This document shows positions 29,301-38,200 of a DNA stretch of 64,000 bases, piece by piece. Location: positions 1-64,000 of the forward strand of contig CANRFB010000007.1 of the NCBI GenBank assembly GCA_947629785.1. Direction: 5' to 3'. The notes below the pieces were generated by a model. The model ran no database searches and was not told the DNA's origin. It saw nothing but the letters and a program-made list of their open reading frames with translations. The stretch comes from an uncultured Clostridia bacterium (lineage in GTDB: Bacteria; Bacillota; Clostridia; Oscillospirales; Ruminococcaceae). Position numbers and translations under genes: made by a program. Each line of letters begins with the position of its first letter. The first letter of the stretch is position 1.

Positions 29301-30054
29301 TTTTATCATTTTCCAAAGCGGCGGATCTTTCCCCCATAAGCTGATTATATTCATTCTGCAAAAGAATTGCTTTGTTTTTAAATTTTTCATATGCGCTTTT
29401 GACATATTCTTCGTACAAAGCGATAATTTTCGGGTCGTTCTCAGAAAATCCCGCGGCATAAAAATTTTCCCACTCATTCATTTTGTCGTCATAAAACGGT
29501 ATTGAAACCAGAAAATTATAAAGTTCAAGCAGAACTTCTTCAAGTTCCGAATCTCCCGCTTTCGTACCGCTGAAAAAGTCGCATAATTTTTTCATGGTTT
29601 TTGGCTTTTCGGCGTAGAACTTTTCAAAAGTGTTCGCCGCCGCATTCCGCCTGATAAGGGATTCCTCCTTGTCGTCCATTATCCTGAATCCCGCAGAAAC
29701 GTCAAGGGACTGAATATTTTCCCGTATCATATCAAAGCAAAAAGAGTGTATGGTGGAAATTTTCGCCGTCTGCAAAAGCGCCTGCTGACTGCAAAGCCAT
29801 TCGCTGTCGGGTTCATTTTCTATGCGTTTTGAAAGTGCTTCCGAAAGCCGCTGTTTCATCTGCAAAGCCGCGTCATTCGTGAACGTAACTACTACAAGCC
29901 TGTCGGCGGGAGTCTTGTTTTCCGTGTCCGAAATTATCCTTATAAGCCGCTCCACCAGCACGGAAGTTTTACCGCTTCCCGCCGCCGCCGAAACGATTAT
30001 TCCCGAACTGTCCGCATTTATGGCGCTGCTTTGTTCCTTGGTCCATTCACTCAT
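26359..30054 (-). CDS. addA: ATP-dependent helicase/nuclease subunit A
   Basis: MSEWTKEQSSAINADSSGIIVSAAAGSGKTSVLVERLI; UvrD motifs; C-terminal VDYKTDR nuclease motif. Confidence 0.95.
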   Translation of the reverse strand: MSEWTKEQSSAINADSSGIIVSAAAGSGKTSVLVERLIRIISDTENKTPADRLVVVTFTNDAALQMKQRLSEALSKRIENEPDSEWLCSQQALLQTAKISTIHSFCFDMIRENIQSLDVSAGFRIMDDKEESLIRRNAAANTFEKFYAEKPKTMKKLCDFFSGTKAGDSELEEVLLELYNFLVSIPFYDDKMNEWENFYAAGFSENDPKIIALYEEYVKSAYEKFKNKAILLQNEYNQLMGERSAALENDKNTFESLINNISASGTWDKKFAVQSVVFADFERKKITDEKIKEKRKKIMDRRNNYKTDFKKFSENIFTSDMIKDDYKKHANILHSLFELVRCFDAELRSLKNEKNALGFSDAEQFAVTLLADKDDQGNIYKTKLAEELSEYYAVVMIDEFQDANNNQDLIFKMLSKGGTAERGGTNLFTVGDMKQSIYRFRLANPQLFKNALNIAEDYSENGDYKPNVKILLNKNFRSSRSVIDFVNFVFENLMTEKVGDVDYTSGEALVEGAKYPEDERDTEIIVISGISAKKAGSDNSPKDEVSDSDAEEKSLAEIEAAAAAERIRSMLGVKKVYEKKSERPCEPRDFCILARSRKNFEAYSKALAAAGIKAHAEEPEGYLRSREISALMSMLAVVDNPMQNIQLTAALMSPMFMLNAEDMAVISLVKKDEKKFFNKIKAIMAGETEGITVSDELHAKLDRFMKTFEKLRYCAASQKLERFIRTIYDSTDLLSTVQTYKDGNVKKANLRLLLEIADSYEKNSGGGISGFIRYADNMIRRGSDMSMASTVSAGENAVSIKTIHKSKGLEYPFIFLCGTYSEFNDTDMKKRIQINADYGIGLKIQERKKLRLYNSFPRLMISEINRKNSISEEMRLLYVALTRAKEQLFITVPLNDGVLKKIRSAYDNFTMPDGNEEAGSTAGNTSGGLSGNAGKKLSEKANAGSMLEWLAEVLFKADVNWLGDIEKISNGDETPKDKDMTIGSGKVNVRVFRPTGAEVTVPEKTDAKADSSKVEALKKLFAFKYDDERVIQSAKLTVTEVAKNSPEEEFILRRPDFSEESGLTAAERGTAAHTFMQYADYSKAEQDIIGEAHRLADSGIMSSEEIDSLKIEQISGFFASELYSRMKNSGMIRREQKFLVRKSDISLDDSRLKEYNNDSMLQGTADCLFEENGEIVLVDYKTDRVRSPDELAERYDLQVKLYAAALTKIFGKRVKEAYLYSFALGKTVRIS

Positions 30055-30056
30055 AA

Positions 30057-33000
30057 TTATATCCCCTTTCCTTCCAGAACTTCGGAAATACGCTTTTCAT
30101 CGTCCGGACCGTATGTACGCACTTCCTGCGGCGGATATTTACCGCAAATCGAATAATAGTCGCAGTAATCACATGGAAGATAACTGTCCGGCGGCATAAG
30201 CGGGCTTGCTTCTATCTTACCGTTCAGTATATCCTCCGCCGTCTGTTTTATAAGCTTGTAGGAATATTTCCGAAGATTATCCATCTGCTTATCGGTAACA
30301 AGCGAGGACATTTTTTTGCTATATCCGCCTGTGGTTTTAGAGATCTTTACGGGGATAAATTTTCCCCCCACATCTTTTTCCATTGCCTCTATGACGTCTT
30401 TTTCTTCCAGAACAAAGCCGTTCATTTTATATGTGGTGCTGTAGATCTTTTCAATATCATTCTCGTCGGAATCCCTGTCAAGCTGGGACTTTGCGTCCTT
30501 TGCGGGCATATAAAGCACGCCCGCGGGGATATTTCCGTTATAAATTCCCTTATGGGTATTATCCGTAAGGGCAAACAGATACAGCAGCATCTGCATATTC
30601 ACCCCGTAAAGCAGATCGGTGAACTTAAACTCCTTTACGCCTGATTTATAGTCAATTACGCGGATATATTTCCTGTTGTTTTTTGAAAAAACATCTATCC
30701 TGTCCACCGTTCCCTCAAAATACACGTCTATCCCGTTCTGAGTGGTAAGTTTAAGCGGCGTTTCGCTGCCGTTTTTTGAGATGGTGTATTCAAATTTATC
30801 GGGTACAAATTCATTCTGCCTGAATTCTTCCGTCATGTGCATAAGAATATCCGTGACCGTCTGCGCAAGCTGCGAAAAGGTCATTTTATACCGCCGTGTT
30901 TTTCCGAAATCCCCGCCTATGGCGTCGCTCTGATAATAGGTTTTCAGGTTGGCTTTTACCTCTTTGAAAATATCACTGCGCTTCATGGAAATAAATTTCG
31001 ACTTCTTGTTTTTTTTCAGAAATTCACAAAGGCAGTAATGTATTGCCGTACCTCTTGAGGGACTGTCCATGTCCATTTTCCTTGTGGGATAAATGCCCAG
31101 ACCTTTTTTGCAGTAGTACATAAACGGGCATTTCTTGTAGTCCTCGAATCTTGACGCTGAAAAATATATCGGCTGTCCGAAAAGTTTCCTGCTTGTTTCC
31201 CGTGAAAGGCTATGCTCCGCGGAATTTTCCACATCGCGCAGATATTTTATTCTTGACGAATATTCGGGAATCTCATTCAGAACGGCAAGGAGGCTCGCAG
31301 AATCGCTGTCGCCGCTGCGGTAATTCTGAACATACTGATAATACGCCGCTTCGGGAGTCGAACAGAAAGAAAGCAGCCCGCGCTTTTCAAAATCGGAAAC
31401 AATGCTTTTTCCGAAAAATTTTTCCGCCTGATTTGCAATAACCGACGGGTAAAGTGCATTTCCCGAAACATCAGCGCGGGAATAGGATATATACAGCCTG
31501 TCCGAAGCCGCCGAAACCGCCGTGTACGCCGTGAAACGTTCCTCCGCCAGCATATCGCGGGAATTTCCCGAAATAACAGTTCCCGCCTGTTCAAGAACGA
31601 GCCTGTCCTTGTCGCTGAGAAGCCCCGATGATTTTGCCGCATACGGGAAAAGCCCCTCGTTTACGCCGATAAGGAAAACAGCTTTTACGTTTGAAAGCCT
31701 TGCGGTATGCGCCGCCGAAAATCTCACGCAGTCCAGCGTCTGCGGCGGCGAGGAAAGTTTCAGCCTTTCCACCGACGAGGAAAACAATCCCGAAAAATCC
31801 GAAATCGACATTTTCACATCGCCCATAGCCTTGTTAAGAGTTTCCAGAAGAACGCAAAGCATATCCCAGAGCTGCTTTAGCTCCCTTACGGCTGTTAAAG
31901 CGGCGCTGTCGGCAGTATTGCAGCCGTTGTAAATTTCCGTAATATGTTCCGCGGCTTCCGTTTTATCAAGGAAATCCGTGACCGCGCGGCAGATAGTCTT
32001 TCCGTCCGCGTCCTTGCAGGCGCTGCGAAGTTCCGCTATCGGAGAAGTAACTTTCTGCCTTACGGCTTCCGCGTCAACTTTCAGAACTTTGTCCTCGGGA
32101 AAATTCTCGTTCCACATCGCCCCGTCAACGTTCCACTTGTAACAGTAATCCTCCGCCGCGGAAATTTCATCGTCCGTAAGCCCCAACATTCCCGTTTTCA
32201 TATAGCGGAGCCAGTCCTCCGTTGACGATTTTTCGGAAGAAGCAAGTTTCAGCGCCGTTTTGATAAAAATAAACAGGGATTTATGCGCCGCGGTAAAGCT
32301 TTCATCGGTGTAAAACGGTATTCCGTATCGCTCGAAACCGCTTTCCATTACCGAAGAATATGTTTCTTTCTGACGGGCGATAACGGCTATGTCCTTATAC
32401 TTGAAATTTTCCTCCATTACAAGCCGCCGTATTTCCGAACAGACAAAATCCCCCTCCCCGTAAATATCCTGCGAGTTGTAAATACTTATCGCTTTACACT
32501 CGCCCTCATATTTACAGTTGACATTTCTGAGAACATTCCCGCTGAAAAATGCTATTTCGGGCGCGTTGAAACGCTTCTGTTCCGTAAGCATATCCACCGT
32601 AAATTCAACGCCCATGCTTTCCGCCGTGTTTTTCAGCCTGTAAAACGTCTTGTTTACCGCTTCAAACAGTGAATCGAACTTTCCCGAAATTTCCTCCGAA
32701 GCAACGCAGACCGTAAGTTCACCGTCATTCATTATTGCCCTTAACATATCGTATTCATCGGCGGTGAAACTTTTAAACGCGTCTACAAACACGGTTTTCC
32801 CCTTGAAATAACCGCTCCGCACGGCTTTTTCCGCCGCCTCGGAAATATCGCTTTCGCCGTCCTTGTAGCCTTTTTCCGCAAGCCGCCTTGTATATTCGGC
32901 ATAAATAAGCGCAATATCGGTGAATTTGTCCTTTACGCTGTCGTCGGCGCGTTCGGCACAGCTTAAAAACTGCCCGGGAGTTATTCCGCTGACCGTAAAA

Positions 33001-33380
33001 TCCTTTACTATGTCAAGACAGCTGTCAACAAAAGAAAGCTGCGCCGCCTGCCTGTTGTAGAAACAGAATTTCTCATTTTTCAGAATATCCGACACCGTCT
33101 GAAACATCATTACATTCTTTACAATATCATCGGCATATCTGCCCTTTGCCCCGCCGTTTTGAATGAATATCTCCTTTGCAAGCTTTGTAAAGGACATTGT
33201 ATTTACACGGTTGAAAAGTTCCGCTCCCATGTGGTCGTAAAGGTCTTTTTCAAACTCAAATGAAAACTGGTCGGGAATTATTGCCGTAACATCTTTGTTT
33301 TCATCAGCCGCAATTTTTATGCGTTTCATCATCTCGCAGGTCTTTCCGGAACCCGCGCCGCCGGCGATAACATTTACCAT
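30057..33380 (-). CDS. addB: ATP-dependent helicase/nuclease subunit B
   Basis: VIAGGAGSGKTCEMMKRI, VIDYKSG, Fe-S Cys cluster CDYCDYYSIC. Confidence 0.93.
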   Translation of the reverse strand: MVNVIAGGAGSGKTCEMMKRIKIAADENKDVTAIIPDQFSFEFEKDLYDHMGAELFNRVNTMSFTKLAKEIFIQNGGAKGRYADDIVKNVMMFQTVSDILKNEKFCFYNRQAAQLSFVDSCLDIVKDFTVSGITPGQFLSCAERADDSVKDKFTDIALIYAEYTRRLAEKGYKDGESDISEAAEKAVRSGYFKGKTVFVDAFKSFTADEYDMLRAIMNDGELTVCVASEEISGKFDSLFEAVNKTFYRLKNTAESMGVEFTVDMLTEQKRFNAPEIAFFSGNVLRNVNCKYEGECKAISIYNSQDIYGEGDFVCSEIRRLVMEENFKYKDIAVIARQKETYSSVMESGFERYGIPFYTDESFTAAHKSLFIFIKTALKLASSEKSSTEDWLRYMKTGMLGLTDDEISAAEDYCYKWNVDGAMWNENFPEDKVLKVDAEAVRQKVTSPIAELRSACKDADGKTICRAVTDFLDKTEAAEHITEIYNGCNTADSAALTAVRELKQLWDMLCVLLETLNKAMGDVKMSISDFSGLFSSSVERLKLSSPPQTLDCVRFSAAHTARLSNVKAVFLIGVNEGLFPYAAKSSGLLSDKDRLVLEQAGTVISGNSRDMLAEERFTAYTAVSAASDRLYISYSRADVSGNALYPSVIANQAEKFFGKSIVSDFEKRGLLSFCSTPEAAYYQYVQNYRSGDSDSASLLAVLNEIPEYSSRIKYLRDVENSAEHSLSRETSRKLFGQPIYFSASRFEDYKKCPFMYYCKKGLGIYPTRKMDMDSPSRGTAIHYCLCEFLKKNKKSKFISMKRSDIFKEVKANLKTYYQSDAIGGDFGKTRRYKMTFSQLAQTVTDILMHMTEEFRQNEFVPDKFEYTISKNGSETPLKLTTQNGIDVYFEGTVDRIDVFSKNNRKYIRVIDYKSGVKEFKFTDLLYGVNMQMLLYLFALTDNTHKGIYNGNIPAGVLYMPAKDAKSQLDRDSDENDIEKIYSTTYKMNGFVLEEKDVIEAMEKDVGGKFIPVKISKTTGGYSKKMSSLVTDKQMDNLRKYSYKLIKQTAEDILNGKIEASPLMPPDSYLPCDYCDYYSICGKYPPQEVRTYGPDDEKRISEVLEGKGI

Positions 33381-33383
33381 AAG

Positions 33384-33911
33384 CTACTTCCTTTCCGATT
33401 TGTCTGCAAATCTCCAATTAATATCCCTGTAATACGGAGTGGCGTAATTTATCCCCACCCGCGGCAGAGTTATTATTTCGGGACGATAACCGTCGTCACG
33501 GATACATATCCGCGGATTCCCGAAAAGCGGCTGACCGTTGAAACTTCTGTCAACGCCCAGTGCCTTTGTAAGCTTTCCCGGACCGTCATAAATTTTACAG
33601 GCGCGGAACAAAACAGCCTGCGGCATTTCTTCCTCGCCTGTAACTACATTCATAAGGCTGTGCATACCGTAACAAAGATAAACATAAAGGTAGCCTGCCT
33701 TACCGTATAAAATCTCCGTTCTTGCCGTTCTGCCCTTGCTTGCATGGCAAGCGGTGTCTTCTTCACCGCGGTAAGCCTCCGTTTCGGTTATGCGGAGCGT
33801 GATCTTATTCCCACTGTCGTCGGTGCGGACAATAAGCTTTCCCACAAGTTCGGGAGCGACTTCAAGACAATCCCTGCAAAAGAACTTCCTTGGAAGTATC
33901 TTACTTTTCAT
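33384..33911 (-). CDS. DNA-3-methyladenine glycosylase (AAG/MPG family)
   Basis: VAPELVGKLIVR, ITETEAYRGEEDTACHASKGRTARTEILYGKAGYLYVYLCYGMHSLMNVVTG. Confidence 0.93.
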   Translation of the reverse strand: MKSKILPRKFFCRDCLEVAPELVGKLIVRTDDSGNKITLRITETEAYRGEEDTACHASKGRTARTEILYGKAGYLYVYLCYGMHSLMNVVTGEEEMPQAVLFRACKIYDGPGKLTKALGVDRSFNGQPLFGNPRICIRDDGYRPEIITLPRVGINYATPYYRDINWRFADKSERK

Positions 33912-36129
33912 CCGGATTCCCCCTGCCGTCGGAAATATATTCTCCCATCTTTTCAAATACTGCGTTTATATCAAGCGGTTTTGAAAGATGTGCGTTCATT
34001 CCCGCCGCCTTGCTGCGTTCCTCGTCCTCCGCAAAGGCATTTGCGGTCATGGCAAATATAGGAATGGTCTTTGCGTCAGGGCGTTCCATTTCACGTATTT
34101 TCATGGACGCGCCGCAGCCGTCCAGATTGGGCATCTGGATATCCATAAGGATAAGGTCGTAATATCCTACAGCGGAATTTTCAAACATCTCGACCGCTTT
34201 GAAACCGTCCACCGCTTCTTCTATAATTGCGCCTGTTGACGCTCCCAGAAGTTCCCTTGCAATTTCGCGGTTAAGCTCGTTATCTTCCGCAAGAAGTATG
34301 TGTTTTCCGTGGAAATCATATTTCCGGATCCCGTCCGCGGAACTGCCTTTGTCATAGGCTTTCCATGTGGTTTTAGCAGTATTTTCGGTCTTTCCGAAAG
34401 GAAGCATTACGGAAAATGTACTTCCCTTCTGATAAATGCTGGAAACCGAAACGCTTCCGCCCATAAGCTCGGAAAAACGCTTCACAATGGAAAGTCCCAG
34501 ACCCGTTCCGCCGTACTTGTGAGCCGTTCCCGAATTTTCCTGTTCAAAAGACTCGAATATCTTCCCGAAATTCTCCTCTTTTATGCCGATTCCCGTATCG
34601 GTTATGTCAAACCTGAACCATATTCTGTCGGCTTCGTGTCCGCATTCGCTTACGGAAAATGTAATATTTCCGCCTGCCGATGTGAATTTCAAGGCGTTTG
34701 AAATAAGGTTTGAAAGTATCTGGTTCAGCCTCAGCGAATCGCCTACCAGCGGGCTGTACAATTTGCCGTTGATAGTGGTCTCAAAGGAAATTTTCTTTGT
34801 TTCCGCCTGTATCTGAAAGATATTGTCAAGATTTTCTATAAGCTGTTCAAACTCAAAAGGTTCGCTGCGTATCTCCATTTTGCCGCTTTCGATCTTGGTC
34901 ATATCAAGAACATCATTTATCAGCGCAAGCAGATGTTTTGAGGAAAGCTCGACTTTTTTCAGGCAATCCTCAACTTTTGCAGGCTCGTTGATGTGCTGTT
35001 TTGCAATAGTGCTCATGCCGATGATCCCGTTCATCGGCGTGCGTATCTCATGGCTCATTCTGCTTAGGAATTCGCTCTTTGCCGCGCTTGCGTACTCCGC
35101 TTTTTCGCGGGCGGCGCGGGCTTCCTCATTTGCCGAAGCAAGTTCGCGGGCGTGCCTGCGCATATTTGAAAGCGTCACCGCAAACAAAGTTCCTATCAGT
35201 ACAAGGACTACTATCAGCGTGGAAATGGCATTCTTGTTGAGCCGCCATATAAGCTTGTTTACACTGAGGTCAACGGCGTCATAGGAAGTTCCTATCATCA
35301 TATACCATTCCGTGTCCTTTAAAGGTGCATAGTACACACACTGTAAGCCCTCGCTGTTGCGGTAGATGGTCATTCCCGATTTTTCTTCGGAAATATCCTC
35401 TTCCACCTGCTCTGCGGAATACCCGTCCTCAAACTGCGCATAACGTTCCATCATGGAAAACATATTCGTGCCGTACGGAAGCGTGGTATCTGCCGAATTG
35501 TATATTACCATGCTGCCCTGCTTGGTTATAATGCTTGCATATGTCTTTCCGCCGCTTCTGCTGAGGGCAAGCTGATCCGAAAAATCATCGCTGGAAAATC
35601 CCGCTATCGCGCCGATAAAAGTTTTATCCCCGAAACTTACAGGCTCGGTGAGAGTGCCTATAACTATCATATTTTCGCCGAAAAAAGTCTCGTCATAAGA
35701 GATCTGGTCGGAATTTCCGTCCAGAAGTTCCGCAAGAAAGCTCAATTTTGTAACGGCGGAATACGCCCCGTCCTTGCTGTAATAAATGCCGTTCTCATCA
35801 ATAAACGCCATAAAATCAAAGCCGTTGTATTCTTCCATTCTGATGAAATAATCCGCCAGCGAATCGCTGTCTTTAAGGTCTTTATCCGAAACGCAGTCCG
35901 CGGCGGTCCTGAGATTTGCAAAACGCGCGGAAAGCCCCGTGTCGAAATGACTTGCGGTCTGTTCCATCATTTCCCGAAGATACACGCTGTTAAGACTTGC
36001 AACAAAATCCGCCGTAATTCCCCTTGCCGAAAATATCAGCCATACAAAACAAAGCAGACATACCGCTATGATCACACTTGTAAGCAGGATCATAAAACGC
36101 TTTGATCTTCTTTTTACAGGTCGATCCAT
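33901..36129 (-). CDS. Hybrid sensor histidine kinase (extracellular Cache-like sensor, HisKA, HATPase_c, receiver)
   Basis: Two TM segments around ~290 aa sensor; FLSRMSHEIRTPMNGIIG; DTGIGIKEENFGKIFESFEQ; HILLAEDNELNREIARELL...DLILMDIQMPNLDG. Confidence 0.92.
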   Translation of the reverse strand: MDRPVKRRSKRFMILLTSVIIAVCLLCFVWLIFSARGITADFVASLNSVYLREMMEQTASHFDTGLSARFANLRTAADCVSDKDLKDSDSLADYFIRMEEYNGFDFMAFIDENGIYYSKDGAYSAVTKLSFLAELLDGNSDQISYDETFFGENMIVIGTLTEPVSFGDKTFIGAIAGFSSDDFSDQLALSRSGGKTYASIITKQGSMVIYNSADTTLPYGTNMFSMMERYAQFEDGYSAEQVEEDISEEKSGMTIYRNSEGLQCVYYAPLKDTEWYMMIGTSYDAVDLSVNKLIWRLNKNAISTLIVVLVLIGTLFAVTLSNMRRHARELASANEEARAAREKAEYASAAKSEFLSRMSHEIRTPMNGIIGMSTIAKQHINEPAKVEDCLKKVELSSKHLLALINDVLDMTKIESGKMEIRSEPFEFEQLIENLDNIFQIQAETKKISFETTINGKLYSPLVGDSLRLNQILSNLISNALKFTSAGGNITFSVSECGHEADRIWFRFDITDTGIGIKEENFGKIFESFEQENSGTAHKYGGTGLGLSIVKRFSELMGGSVSVSSIYQKGSTFSVMLPFGKTENTAKTTWKAYDKGSSADGIRKYDFHGKHILLAEDNELNREIARELLGASTGAIIEEAVDGFKAVEMFENSAVGYYDLILMDIQMPNLDGCGASMKIREMERPDAKTIPIFAMTANAFAEDEERSKAAGMNAHLSKPLDINAVFEKMGEYISDGRGNPDEK

Positions 36130-36130
36130 A

Positions 36131-38056
36131 TCAACCGATCACCTTGATCCTTCCCTCAATACCCGAAGAAATATATTCCTTATTATGTTCTTCAAAATAA
36201 TACTGCAAAGCACCTGCATAAGTATATTCCGTTTCCGAAATAAGCTTTACGTTCTCCGCAAGCGGTGCTTCATCGCTGAATACGTTCAGCATGGTAAAAC
36301 CGTCGCCGTTATTGTTGAAATAGCCGTTTGCGCCTGCCATGTAGCTTGTGACGGCAATTATATATTTTCTGCTTTCGTCAAGAGGCGATCCGTCGGGAAG
36401 CGTCACATCAAGAAGTTCGGTAGAACCGTCCTCCGCGGGCTTTCTGAAAGAATAGCAAAGCCCCGAAACATTCAGGAATCGTCCCGCAGGTATGCCGTTA
36501 TCCTGAACGAACCCCGAAATGCCGTTTGAAAGCATCTGACGGATAGTTTCCGCATCGACTTCAAGAGTAACAAGCATATTATCATAAGGGCAAACCACAT
36601 CAAGGTCCGAGCCGAAAACATTTCCCTTATAAAGGCTTCCTCTTATAGAGCCGCCGTTTACAAATGCCATATCCGCGCCTGTAGCTTCGCGTACAGCGTC
36701 CGAAACAAGGTTGCCGATAGTGGTTTCCCCTAATCTGGTATTGTAATTTTCGTAAAGCATATCCTCGTCAACAACGCCGATCAGTGTCTGATCGTACTCG
36801 ATACTTTCATTGCCGTTTATGTAATAATCGTCCACCTGAGCAAGTGCTGTGGAAATATCCGTATCGCCTCTCAGAACGGCAACCATTCTGTTCCCGAAAT
36901 ATCTTGTTACGTTTGAGGGTATTCTTATATTGTAGATAAACCATCCGTCAGCACATTCCTTTATGCCCGACGGTATCCTGTCGCTGTAAGGAACGTTTTC
37001 CGCAAGGTATGAATGTTCCGCGCTTGTGTCTTTTATAAACGCAGACTGCCCCTCAACGGTGGAAAGCAGAGACATAATTCTTTCGCAGGCGTCAAGCTTA
37101 TCTGCATTTTCCGCATCGGAAAGCGCGGAATTCAATGCAAGATATGAATCAGGCTGTGCGATTATCCAAGGCTGGTTGCCGTTTTCACCGAGGAACGGTC
37201 TCATTTCATATTCGTACTTGTCCGTAAGTTCCGAAAGCCTGTTTAAAAAACTTGTATTTGAATATACCGCCAACAAAGTGCCGTCAAGCATACGCTTTTC
37301 GACAGGTACCTCGTTGCCGTTCAGGTCAAGTCCCGACAGATTGAAATAGCCTTTCTCCACCATTATGCTGTCAAGAGCGAGACAGTTCTGCATTTTCTCC
37401 GAAAATGACGACTTCTTTTCTTTAATATCCCTGCTCCATATTATTCCGTCGGAAACGCCGAGGAAGTCGGGTATCTGTATTCCCAGAAAATAGGAAGAAA
37501 TAGTGAACCACGCCGAATTTATTCCGAAAAGCGATCCGTCCTCGCCGATGCCCACGCCCATTCCCGCGGCTTTCTCTAACAGCGCGGGGAAATCGGACGC
37601 TTTTTCGGGGAAATCCAGACCATTTTCTTCCATGATCGTCTTATTGAAGATATATCCGTAATACTGTCCCGGAGTCGGAATAAAGCAGGATCGACCGTCT
37701 ATCATAGTTGACTGGACTATTCCCGACTGATACTTGTCCGTAAACGGCTCCGCGGACAGGTCAAGAACATAGTCCCGAACATCGCCTGACGGCATAGACG
37801 TGGTGACAATATCCGTTCCGTGACCGTTTCTCAGGCGGCGTTCGCTTTCGCCGTCAATGGTAGCTTCCATGTTTATCTCAATTTCAAGATCAATATCGGG
37901 ATATGTAGTTTCCACCAATTTTTCAAATTCTGGCAGCTCGGTGGTATACATCATATTTACAACTATCCTGCCGTTATCCGGTGTATTTTCTTTCTCACAG
38001 GAAGAAAAGCAGGACAGGACAGAGACTGCCAGCAGAGCTGCAATAATTTTTTTCAT
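36131..38056 (-). CDS. Lipoprotein fusing an extracellular solute-binding domain to a 5'-nucleotidase C-terminal (NT5_C) domain
   Basis: Signal peptide MKKIIAALLAVSVLSCFSSCEK; family-1-type binding region; C-terminus TLIGVVDED...RLGETTIGNLVSDAVREATGADMAFVNGGSIRGSLYKGNVFGSDLDVVCPYDNMLVTLEV typical of NT5_C. Confidence 0.85.
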   Translation of the reverse strand: MKKIIAALLAVSVLSCFSSCEKENTPDNGRIVVNMMYTTELPEFEKLVETTYPDIDLEIEINMEATIDGESERRLRNGHGTDIVTTSMPSGDVRDYVLDLSAEPFTDKYQSGIVQSTMIDGRSCFIPTPGQYYGYIFNKTIMEENGLDFPEKASDFPALLEKAAGMGVGIGEDGSLFGINSAWFTISSYFLGIQIPDFLGVSDGIIWSRDIKEKKSSFSEKMQNCLALDSIMVEKGYFNLSGLDLNGNEVPVEKRMLDGTLLAVYSNTSFLNRLSELTDKYEYEMRPFLGENGNQPWIIAQPDSYLALNSALSDAENADKLDACERIMSLLSTVEGQSAFIKDTSAEHSYLAENVPYSDRIPSGIKECADGWFIYNIRIPSNVTRYFGNRMVAVLRGDTDISTALAQVDDYYINGNESIEYDQTLIGVVDEDMLYENYNTRLGETTIGNLVSDAVREATGADMAFVNGGSIRGSLYKGNVFGSDLDVVCPYDNMLVTLEVDAETIRQMLSNGISGFVQDNGIPAGRFLNVSGLCYSFRKPAEDGSTELLDVTLPDGSPLDESRKYIIAVTSYMAGANGYFNNNGDGFTMLNVFSDEAPLAENVKLISETEYTYAGALQYYFEEHNKEYISSGIEGRIKVIG

Positions 38057-38094
38057 GAAATCGCCCCCCAAAAAATCATAAATAATATAAAAAT

Positions 38095-38123
38095 ATTTTA
38101 TCATATTTCGTAAAATTTGTCAA
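38095..38123 (-). promoter_or_regulatory. sigma-A promoter of the SBP-NT5C/kinase/repair gene cluster
   Basis: TTGACA-17 bp-TAAAAT on minus strand. Confidence 0.75.
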
Positions 38124-38160
38124 GCATATGCAAAGTCAAATTCCGTGATCTTACAAAAAT

Positions 38161-38192
38161 AAAAGTCCAAAGGCATACGCCTCCGAACTTTT
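38161..38192 (-). terminator. Terminator of the AGCS symporter gene
   Basis: 14-bp stem with wobble pairs, ATAC loop, followed by TATTTTTG on minus strand. Confidence 0.7.
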
Positions 38193-38200
38193 ATAAAAAT

